From an uncultured Phocaeicola sp. (lineage in GTDB: Bacteria > Bacteroidota > Bacteroidia > Bacteroidales > Bacteroidaceae): a DNA stretch of 5,050 nucleotides. The position numbers and the translations under genes are program-made. Below are positions 1-5,050 of the stretch, one piece after another. Where the stretch lies: contig CAUBDX010000062.1 in NCBI GenBank assembly GCA_958434805.1, forward strand, positions 1 through 5,050, read 5' to 3'. Position 1 is the first letter of the stretch. Every line of letters begins with the position of its first letter. The notes beneath the pieces are model-generated. The model did not search any database. It had not been told where the DNA came from and worked only from the letters and a program-made list of their open reading frames with translations.

Positions 1-844
1 GGTCGTTCAGTGATTTCAGATACCTGTAAAACTCTTCCGAAAGGCTGTACAGGCTGATTCTGTATTTCACTTGGCGTTTGATATGTTCGGTTCCGTCAGG
101 GGTTATGAAGTCGTCTTCATAGTCTGCCTCGTAATTGGTATTCAGACGAACCGTGTAGCTTTTCCCTTTAATTTTCGTATCGTCCCAGTAATACAAATTC
201 CGGTAGAACCCGTTTTCAATCATCAGGATATCGTCTAACCCGGAAGATGTATTCAGCAGAGGTTCGTCGTCCAAGTTCAACGCGAGGGTACTGCTTTCTT
301 CCGAATACTTGCCATCGTTCCAGAACAGTTGTTTACGCTCCACCTTCAACGCATAATAGTCTTTTGTCTGCGCATTGTCTGTAAAGCCTATCCGAAACTG
401 AAGCAGGTTCGGTTCACCGTCTTTGAGAGCCAATTTGATTGATGTCAAAGGGAATCGGGACGGGACAACCGTAGCGGATGAAACCGCTTTCATTCTTTCT
501 GCCGCTGCGGTTATGTTGACCTTGTCGCCATCTTCATACGCCTTTACCGCGTAATAGCTTTGGGCGGGGACTCCCGGTATGGAATCGTCCGTCCATGCAA
601 GGGGTACCGCTTCACCGTTTACGGACAGGTGGACGTCCGCTCCCTTCAGTCCCCGGACGAGCTCGCCTTTCTGACTGACGGGAAGGCTGCGTGAAAGGTG
701 GACTACCGTTGTGTCGCCGCTTCCCGGATAGCTGTATAGCACCAGTTTGGGAGAAGCGCCCACATCGTCCAGTTCAAAATGATAGGTACAGGACGAAAGT
801 AAGCCGATATACACGGGCAGTAATATATGATATAAATGTTTCAT
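1..844 (-). CDS. DUF4249-type outer-membrane lipoprotein, 3' end outside window
   Basis: The frame is open from an ATG at 844-842 to the left edge, giving 281 codons with no stop. The protein starts MKHLYHILLPVYIGLLSSC, a lipoprotein signal peptide with lipobox LSSC and the lipidated Cys at residue 19. Acidic residues follow soon after (Glu24, Asp26, Asp27), which could help surface export, though this is not a perfect known signal. The body is beta-rich, with a segment like VLYSYPGSGDTTVVHLSRS near the N-terminus and YSLSEEFYRYLKSLN at the cut end; both resemble the DUF4249 family, whose members are usually 300-400 residues, so a modest C-terminal part is missing. The start is four bases after the receptor stop, so it is probably translated by coupling. 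By context it is the accessory lipoprotein of that receptor, perhaps a ligand-binding cap or partner; this role is inferred. Family assignment is by recognition of pattern, not a profile search. Confidence 0.82.
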   Translation of the reverse strand, partial: MKHLYHILLPVYIGLLSSCTYHFELDDVGASPKLVLYSYPGSGDTTVVHLSRSLPVSQKGELVRGLKGADVHLSVNGEAVPLAWTDDSIPGVPAQSYYAVKAYEDGDKVNITAAAERMKAVSSATVVPSRFPLTSIKLALKDGEPNLLQFRIGFTDNAQTKDYYALKVERKQLFWNDGKYSEESSTLALNLDDEPLLNTSSGLDDILMIENGFYRNLYYWDDTKIKGKSYTVRLNTNYEADYEDDFITPDGTEHIKRQVKYRISLYSLSEEFYRYLKSLND

Positions 845-848
845 GCAC

Positions 849-3410
849 TTAAAATTTGAGGGTATAACTAAACGAGGGTATAATCGGGAAAATGCCAAAT
901 CCCTTACCCCTGAAACCGCCGTCGGGCAGACGCTCTATCCGGGTATAAAACGCATTCATACGGCAATAGGCGTTATAAATGCTGACGTTCCAGATACGCT
1001 CGAATCCCCTTTTGGTAGTACGCCGGAAATTGACACCCAAATCGAGCCGATGATATGCCGGGAGCGTGATGTTGTTCGGTTTCTCGTAAACCAGTTCCGG
1101 TTCGCCTGAATCCGGTATGCCCGGAAAAGAGGGCCCGTTTACATACTGGTTCGGGACGGTGGCACGGTCGCCGCTACGGTAAACCCATGCGGCGTAGGCA
1201 TCTATACGGTCATTGAACTTATGCCGGTAGGCGATGTTCAGTTTATGCCGGTTGTCGAACTTGCTGGAATACCAGCCGGGATAAAAATCAGTAAACTTTT
1301 GCAAGCTCCATGAAAGCGTATATCCTGCTTCGATGACATTGTAACGGTCTTTGTATGCCAATGACAATTCTACGCCGTAAGACTTTCCCTTGCCGGTCTT
1401 GACCAGATTGTCCCAGTTCTCGGCAGGAAGCATCAGGCTGTTGCCCCCGTCGTATTCCAGCAGTTGGCTTGTGGTACGGTAATATCCTTCCACGTTCAAA
1501 CTGATATGCCAAGGCAACTCCGTATATATCCCGGCTGCCACTTGCCTTGAACGCATGGGACGAACTTTGCGTGTGGAAGGAACCCAACTGTCTGTCGGCA
1601 GGTTCAGATAGGTGTTTGACAGTTGGTGCGCAAATTGGCTCATTTCCGTATAGGACACTTTCATCGTGGCTTTTTCCGAGCATTGGTAACTCATGGCCAG
1701 TCTTGGCTCCAAGGAATGGTACATCTTTCCGTCTGTCTGATAAAGGGTGTAATGCAGTCCCGCGTTTAATTTCGTCCTGGAGGACAGCCGCATTTCATCT
1801 TCCACATAAAAAGCGACCTCGTTACCCTTATAGCTGCTTGCGTTTTCTGTCGATAAGGTATCCCTGTCCGTCTGGTTTCTGGAAGCCGTGCTTTGCGGAT
1901 GATATATGTGATGCAGATAATTGCTGCCAAAGCGTATATGATGATTCGTGCCGGGACGGTAGTCGAACTCCATGCGGTATCCCATGTCGTCGATTGTGGA
2001 ACGGTTGGACCGTTCCATTCCCGTCATGGAAGTTTGTTCCCCGTCGGAAAAGAAACGGCTGCCTTCCACATAATCATACATGGAGATATTGCGTGAATAG
2101 ACACCGGTGAAACTGCCGGACAACTTCGGGACGATTTGACAGTTCCACGTCAAAGCCGTAGTCAGGTTGCCCCATTGAGCCTTGAAATCGGAGTCGTAAT
2201 GTTCCCCGTCTTCGAACGTCTGCCGGGCTTTTGTCTTCAGCAGGTCATTTCCGGAATACACGCTAAGGGACAGTTTATTATTGTCCGAAAAACGGTGGGT
2301 GATTTTCCCGTTGATGTCGTGAAAGGCATAGCGCACGTTCTTTTTGTCATCGGGATTGGAACGGTTGAGCAGGAAGAATGCCGGAGCTGTGAAAAGATCT
2401 GCCCAACTTCTTCGCATGGCTATGTTGAACGAGGTCTTGTCTTTTATGATCGGGCCTTCAAACTGGACTCTGCCATCGAGCAGCCCCAAGGAGAAAGTCC
2501 CGTGAAACTCCTTCATGTTCCCCTCTTTGGTGCGTACATCCACTACGGAAGAAAGTCTGCCGCCGTAACGTGCCGGGAAACCGCTTTTATAGAAATCCAC
2601 GTTTTTGATAATATCCGTATTGAAAGCGGAGAACAGCCCGCCCAAATGGTTGATCTGGTAAAGCGGTGTTCCGTCCAGCAGAAAAAGGTTCTCATCGTTC
2701 TTGCCTCCGTGTACATACATGCCGGAAAGCAGCTCCGTTCCGGAAGCCACACCGGGAATATTCTGGAGGGTCTTTACCAAGTCCGGTGAACTAAGCAGCG
2801 AAAACTCCGTATTCAACTGTTCCGAGGTCAGCGACACTTTGCCGGTCTGTGTCGTGCGGAGGGAAGCGTTCAAGTCTGCAACCACTACTACTTCTTTCAG
2901 CGAAGTATTGCTTTCTTTCAGGTAGATGACACCGTTGTAATTGGATGTCAAATCCACCTCCTTCACCACATCCTGATAACCTATATAAGAGAAACGAAGT
3001 TTGTGTTTCCCCTCCGGCAGCGTAATGCTGAAAAATCCCTGTTCGTTACTCAGTGTTCCCGTTTGGGTATTCAAATCGAAAATGGTCACGTTGATCAGCG
3101 TTTCTCCGTTATCCTCGCATATGTGGCCGGAAAAAGTATAGTTGTTCTGGCGGAACAGCAGGACATATTCTCCCTGAATCTCCCATCGGATGCCGGTTCC
3201 GCTGAAAATCCTTTTTAGGTTCTCAGGCAAGGAACTGCTCCGCTGGAAGATACCTTTGGGCTTTATATTTGCCAAGGAAGAATCGTATACGAAATGAACA
3301 GAATACATTTTTTGCATGGCATCTATGGCTTTTTTCATTTCGGTTGAATCCTGTTGGGCTTTAGCACCCAGAGAGACACACAATATAATCGCAATGATTG
3401 TTAACTTCAT
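849..3410 (-). CDS. TonB-dependent outer-membrane receptor with STN signalling domain
   Basis: An 853-residue outer-membrane active transporter that also looks like a signalling receptor. Residues 1-18 are a signal peptide (MKLTIIAIILCVSLGAKA). Residues about 22-88 form an STN (secretin/TonB short N-terminal) domain, the part of FecA-like receptors that contacts FecR in the periplasm. Residues about 92-166 are a carboxypeptidase-regulatory-like beta-sandwich (FSGHI..., GFFSITLPEGKHKLRFSYIGY). LKEVVVVAD at 171-179 sits where Bacteroidota TonB-box-like segments lie. The plug spans about 195-295 with YVHGGKNDENLFLLDGTPLY and GFPARYGGRLSSVVDVR, the latter close to the pattern of DUF4249-associated receptors. 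The rest is a beta-barrel ending in a terminal Phe (FSYTLKF), as expected for barrel insertion. It is shorter than typical SusC proteins (about 1000 residues), and no SusD is adjacent. The ATG overlaps the fecR stop as ATGA, implying coupling. The ligand is unknown; iron complex, vitamin or peptide are all possible. Confidence 0.93.
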   Translation of the reverse strand: MKLTIIAIILCVSLGAKAQQDSTEMKKAIDAMQKMYSVHFVYDSSLANIKPKGIFQRSSSLPENLKRIFSGTGIRWEIQGEYVLLFRQNNYTFSGHICEDNGETLINVTIFDLNTQTGTLSNEQGFFSITLPEGKHKLRFSYIGYQDVVKEVDLTSNYNGVIYLKESNTSLKEVVVVADLNASLRTTQTGKVSLTSEQLNTEFSLLSSPDLVKTLQNIPGVASGTELLSGMYVHGGKNDENLFLLDGTPLYQINHLGGLFSAFNTDIIKNVDFYKSGFPARYGGRLSSVVDVRTKEGNMKEFHGTFSLGLLDGRVQFEGPIIKDKTSFNIAMRRSWADLFTAPAFFLLNRSNPDDKKNVRYAFHDINGKITHRFSDNNKLSLSVYSGNDLLKTKARQTFEDGEHYDSDFKAQWGNLTTALTWNCQIVPKLSGSFTGVYSRNISMYDYVEGSRFFSDGEQTSMTGMERSNRSTIDDMGYRMEFDYRPGTNHHIRFGSNYLHHIYHPQSTASRNQTDRDTLSTENASSYKGNEVAFYVEDEMRLSSRTKLNAGLHYTLYQTDGKMYHSLEPRLAMSYQCSEKATMKVSYTEMSQFAHQLSNTYLNLPTDSWVPSTRKVRPMRSRQVAAGIYTELPWHISLNVEGYYRTTSQLLEYDGGNSLMLPAENWDNLVKTGKGKSYGVELSLAYKDRYNVIEAGYTLSWSLQKFTDFYPGWYSSKFDNRHKLNIAYRHKFNDRIDAYAAWVYRSGDRATVPNQYVNGPSFPGIPDSGEPELVYEKPNNITLPAYHRLDLGVNFRRTTKRGFERIWNVSIYNAYCRMNAFYTRIERLPDGGFRGKGFGIFPIIPSFSYTLKF

Positions 3411-4210
3411 TGTTTTACTTTTTCTATCTTTACATTCAACACTTTCTCTATAAACCTGATTATTTCATCAAGGCTTTTGTTCTTGAAGCTGGCCGTCAGG
3501 CGTTTATTCTCATTGCTTGCGGATAGTTTGACTTTATAATATCGGGACAATTCCTCAAGTACCTTTGGAAGTGGGGCGTTGTCGAAAATAAAGCTGCCCG
3601 CTTTCCGTTCTTTGATTACCTGTACGTCCGGTTGTTCTTCCGTCACTTGCGCTGCCATGCCTCCGGTCAGTATCACAACGTCCGGTTGCCCGATTGCTGA
3701 GAACTGCACCTTTCCCGATGTGACTTGCACGATAGCTGTGTCTGCACGGCTCTCATCGACGGTAAAGACAGTACCCAATACCCTGACTTGGGACAGTTTC
3801 CCTTCTACCGTAAACGGGTGGGCATTGTCATGCTTGACAGAAAACGCGACTTTTCCTTCCATGTGAACTTTGCGGCTGGATTTCCGGTAATCTTTTGCGT
3901 GGAAACGGACGGAAGAATGCGGGAACAGGGTTATGGAGGAACTGTCCGGAAGCATATAATCCACGGGGTGCGAGTAAGCCGTTACCTCCTTCCATGCTCC
4001 GTTTTCCCGGAAGCGGGGATAAATAAGGACTGCGACCAGAATGGCTGCCGCCATACCGGGAAGTATCCACCACAAGCGGAAGGATTTCCGTTCCTGTTCC
4101 GTTATCTGGTATTTCTCTTTGAAAGCCTTCAATGCTTTTTGCGTATCCAACTTGTTCTTCTGATAGTGGCGCAAGACAAAATGAAGGCATTTTTCATCCG
4201 TGGTTCTCAT
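3407..4210 (-). CDS. FecR-family anti-sigma factor
   Basis: A 267-residue inner-membrane regulator that would hold or activate the adjacent ECF sigma factor in response to the receptor. Residues 1-45 are a short, charged, likely cytoplasmic sigma-binding segment (FVLRHYQKNKLDTQKALKAF lies here). Residues about 46-65 form one transmembrane helix (LWWILPGMAAAILVAVLIYP). The FecR domain follows at about 75-170 in the periplasm, with the characteristic LPDSSSITLFPHSSVRF, GKVAFSVKHDNAHPFTVEG and VRVLGTVFTV segments. The C-terminal 205-265 (FIFDNAPLPKVLEELSRYYKVKL) is the DUF4974 domain, an STN-like fold common in Bacteroidota FecR proteins. The ATG at 4210-4208 follows an A-rich leader (AAAATAAAAGAGT) typical of this phylum. 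It lies 71 bases after the sigma gene and its TGA overlaps the receptor ATG. The partnership is inferred from gene order and domain type. Confidence 0.94.
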   Translation of the reverse strand: MRTTDEKCLHFVLRHYQKNKLDTQKALKAFKEKYQITEQERKSFRLWWILPGMAAAILVAVLIYPRFRENGAWKEVTAYSHPVDYMLPDSSSITLFPHSSVRFHAKDYRKSSRKVHMEGKVAFSVKHDNAHPFTVEGKLSQVRVLGTVFTVDESRADTAIVQVTSGKVQFSAIGQPDVVILTGGMAAQVTEEQPDVQVIKERKAGSFIFDNAPLPKVLEELSRYYKVKLSASNENKRLTASFKNKSLDEIIRFIEKVLNVKIEKVKQ

Positions 4211-4252
4211 ACTCTTTTATTTTGGTTTTCGTATTAATGACTGGGATTACAG

Positions 4253-4276
4253 ACAAATTCACTATGCGGAATTTGT
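4253..4276 (-). repeat. Perfect 8-bp inverted repeat with 8-base loop
   Basis: The arms ACAAATTC (4253-4260) and GAATTTGT (4269-4276) are exact reverse complements around ACTATGCG. An overlapping alternative pairing also exists: ATTCAC (4257-4262) with GTGAAT (4275-4280), 6 bp with a 12-base loop, and the two cannot form together. The stem is AT-rich and lacks a following T-run. It could be an operator, a weak RNA hairpin, or chance. Confidence 0.6.
4255..4265 (-). repeat. 11-base direct repeat, copy upstream of fecR
   Basis: On the minus strand this reads ATAGTGAATTT and is identical to the copy at 4851-4861. It ends 44 bases before the fecR start. It overlaps the inverted repeat of the spacer. 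Confidence 0.6.
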
Positions 4277-4281
4277 GAATA

Positions 4282-4797
4282 TTAGTTAAATAAGAATGCG
4301 TAAACTTTCTGTGTCCCTTCCCGTATCAGTCGGAGCGCCTTGCTGATGTGGTTATCCACCGTATTTACGGAAATCTGAAACTTGGCGGCTATCTCCCTGT
4401 ATTTCATGCCGTCGCGTTTGTTCAGCAGGAATATCTCCCGGCAGCGTTCGGGCAAGGCATCAATGGCAGTCCACATCCGCGCTTCCCTGACCGAACGTTC
4501 CTCCGCTTCCTCATCGCTCAACGTATCTTCAAAATCAGAAGGGGAAAGATTCGGATCATAAATCTCCTCCTTCTTCAGATAGTCCAGGCTGCGGTTGCGG
4601 GCAGTCGTATAAAGGTAGGCTTTGACATTTTCTATCTCGGCTCCACTGATACTTAATTTCTCCCACAAGGCAGAAAAACTATCTTGTACGATGTCTTCTG
4701 CAATATCCGTATCATGGACATAGTGCAGCACGTACAAGCATAACGAACGATAATGGTATTTAAATGTTTCGTCTATGTCTATTGTAAATTTATTCAT
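4282..4797 (-). CDS. ECF-type RNA polymerase sigma-70 factor (FecI-like)
   Basis: A 171-residue sigma factor with only regions 2 and 4, as in the ECF group. Region 2 covers about residues 11-76: DIAEDIVQDSFSALWEKL is the core-binding 2.2 helix, and VKAYLYTTARNRSLDYLKK covers 2.3/2.4, which melts and reads the -10 element. An acidic linker (about 81-105) precedes region 4 at about 110-160, with ALPERCREIFLLNKRDG and a helix-turn-helix YREIAAKFQISVNTVDNHIS that reads the -35 element. I chose the ATG at 4797-4795 (MNKFTIDIDETF) because the longer frame to 4851 begins at TTG and adds 18 residues (starting PYFVSFYVDIQN after the initiator) not typical of the family, inside what looks like promoter DNA. 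It is first in the cluster and probably controls the receptor and lipoprotein genes, perhaps also itself. Confidence 0.94.
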   Translation of the reverse strand: MNKFTIDIDETFKYHYRSLCLYVLHYVHDTDIAEDIVQDSFSALWEKLSISGAEIENVKAYLYTTARNRSLDYLKKEEIYDPNLSPSDFEDTLSDEEAEERSVREARMWTAIDALPERCREIFLLNKRDGMKYREIAAKFQISVNTVDNHISKALRLIREGTQKVYAFLFN

Positions 4798-4838
4798 ACA
4801 AATAGGCTTATTATTCTGTATGTCTACATAAAAGGACA

Positions 4839-4856
4839 CAAAATAAGGCAAAATTC
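4839..4856 (-). promoter_or_regulatory. Candidate -7 elements of the sigma-gene promoter
   Basis: Two near matches to the Bacteroidota -7 consensus TAnnTTTG lie on the minus strand: TTATTTTG (4839-4846) and GAATTTTG (4849-4856), each with one mismatch in the six fixed positions. They are about 42-60 bases upstream of the sigma ATG. I could not find a well-spaced TTTG -33 element for either, so the exact promoter is uncertain. Confidence 0.3.
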
Positions 4857-4861
4857 ACTAT
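4851..4861 (-). repeat. 11-base direct repeat, copy upstream of sigma gene
   Basis: On the minus strand this reads ATAGTGAATTT, exactly as at 4255-4265, and ends 53 bases before the sigma ATG. Unlike the fecR copy it has no inverted partner nearby, so the shared element is the sequence itself rather than a hairpin. It may be a promoter element or regulator site; function is inferred. Confidence 0.6.
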
Positions 4862-4910
4862 TTTATATTGTTAAAGAAATATAACGTACCCCCTTTTTCA
4901 TATACACATG

Positions 4911-4957
4911 GTGGAAAACATCACGGGGTTTCCGCACTTTCCTTTCCGTTTTTCCAC
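4911..4957 (+). repeat. Inverted repeat in the divergent leader
   Basis: GTGGAAAA (4911-4918) is an exact reverse complement of TTTTCCAC (4950-4957). The same left arm can also pair imperfectly with GTTTCCGCAC (4928-4937) close by, which has one extra G. The two pairings exclude each other. Whether the region is transcribed is not shown by the sequence. Confidence 0.4.
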
Positions 4958-4979
4958 ATTCTTTCTTTTTTTCCGTCCT
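4929..4979 (+). repeat. Pyrimidine-rich tract with five TTTCC units
   Basis: Only 6 of 51 bases are purines on the plus strand. TTTCC starts at 4929, 4938, 4943, 4951 and 4970, three of these extended to TTTCCG. It lies 30-80 bases before the ATG at 5009, in the probable leader of that gene. On the other strand it is a GGAAA-rich purine tract. Role unknown. Confidence 0.55.
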
Positions 4980-5008
4980 ATATCTATCGGAAAATAAAAA
5001 ATACGTTT

Positions 5009-5050
5009 ATGGAAGAAAAGAAGTTGCGCAAGGTTTATTTGATGGTGGAG
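5009..5050 (+). CDS. Probable N-terminus of a divergent gene, cut by window edge
   Basis: An ATG at 5009 opens a frame of 14 codons, MEEKKLRKVYLMVE, to the right edge. It is preceded by an A-rich stretch (GGAAAATAAAAAATACGTTT), which suits translation starts in Bacteroidota. The peptide is too short to assign to a family. It is transcribed away from the sigma gene, so the two share the intergenic region. It could instead be a chance open frame; only the sequence beyond 5050 can tell. Confidence 0.5.
   Translation, partial: MEEKKLRKVYLMVE

Larger units (their letters stand above)
4211..4281 (-). other. Spacer between sigma gene and fecR
   Basis: A 71-base AT-rich gap in an otherwise tightly packed cluster. 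It contains an inverted repeat just after the sigma stop, one copy of the 11-base ATAGTGAATTT repeat, and the A-rich leader of fecR. No U-run follows the inverted repeat on the minus strand, so it does not look like an intrinsic terminator. A second promoter or an RNA processing site here would allow the sigma and anti-sigma genes to be expressed at different levels; that is inference. Confidence 0.6.
4798..5008. other. Divergent intergenic region with sigma promoter side and pyrimidine-rich leader
   Basis: This 211-base region lies between the leftward sigma gene and the likely rightward gene at 5009. The left half is very AT-rich and holds the 11-base repeat and candidate sigma promoter elements. 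The middle has a CCCCCTTTTT run (4890-4899). The right half is strongly pyrimidine-rich on the plus strand, then an A-rich stretch leads into the ATG. No other open frame of note is present; an ATG at 4908 reaches a stop at once before 5000. Confidence 0.6.

Noticed and set aside
843..1109. A short plus-strand frame starting at the receptor-lipoprotein junction
   Set aside because: Its ATG arises from the palindromic CATG that holds the lipoprotein start on the other strand; the rest is antisense to the receptor C-terminus.
1288..1683. A 131-codon minus-strand frame inside the receptor
   Set aside because: Out of frame with the continuous receptor coding sequence; no frameshift is needed to explain the receptor.
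1547..2110. A 187-codon plus-strand frame with many Cys, Trp and Arg residues
   Set aside because: The composition is that of an antisense shadow of beta-barrel coding sequence, and it overlaps the receptor fully.
2136..2789. A 217-codon open frame on the plus strand inside the receptor gene
   Set aside because: It lies wholly antisense to a clearly coding frame with recognised plug and CpD-like domains, its product resembles no family I know, and it has no convincing leader.
849..3410. Receptor considered as a SusC glycan importer
   Set aside because: It is about 150 residues shorter than usual SusC proteins, no SusD lies next to it, and the adjacent lipoprotein resembles DUF4249 instead.
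3725..4237. A 170-codon plus-strand frame across fecR
   Set aside because: Antisense to a well-supported FecR protein and without family resemblance.
4253..4276. Inverted repeat considered as a terminator after the sigma gene
   Set aside because: The stem is AT-rich and no T-run follows on the transcribed strand, so it does not fit an intrinsic terminator.
4890..4899. CCCCCTTTTT run considered as a phase-variation tract
   Set aside because: Runs of five are too short to be convincing slippage sites, and there are no flanking invertible-promoter repeats in view.

Overview
The window looks like part of a Bacteroidales (Bacteroidota) chromosome, probably from a Bacteroides- or Parabacteroides-like gut organism. 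The evidence is the gene family content: an ECF sigma factor, a FecR-type anti-sigma with a DUF4974-like C-terminus, a TonB-dependent receptor with STN and carboxypeptidase-regulatory-like N-terminal domains, and a DUF4249-type lipoprotein. The A-rich leaders without clear Shine-Dalgarno sites also fit. Genus cannot be fixed from sequence alone.

Almost everything is one minus-strand gene cluster read right to left. It runs: sigma factor (4797-4282), a 71-base gap with an inverted repeat, fecR (4210-3407), receptor (3410-849, overlapping fecR by four bases as ATGA), then the DUF4249 lipoprotein (from 844, four bases after the receptor stop), which runs off the left edge after 281 codons. The last three genes are packed tightly enough to be one translationally coupled transcript.

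The layout matches a FecIRA-like cell-surface signalling system. The receptor would bind a ligand at the outer membrane and import it using TonB energy. Its periplasmic STN domain would contact the periplasmic part of FecR, and FecR would release or activate the sigma factor, which would transcribe the receptor and lipoprotein genes. The DUF4249 lipoprotein is probably the outer-membrane accessory of this receptor. No SusD is visible next to the receptor, so it is not a standard SusCD glycan system. The ligand cannot be read from the sequence.

The right end (4798-5008) is an AT-rich divergent intergenic region. It holds the likely sigma-gene promoter, a pyrimidine-rich tract with repeated TTTCC units and possible hairpins, and then the first 14 codons of a probable rightward gene at 5009. 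The most interesting non-coding signal is an exact 11-base repeat (minus strand ATAGTGAATTT) about 50 bases upstream of both the sigma gene and fecR. No CRISPR array, tRNA, rRNA, insertion sequence or clear terminator was seen.
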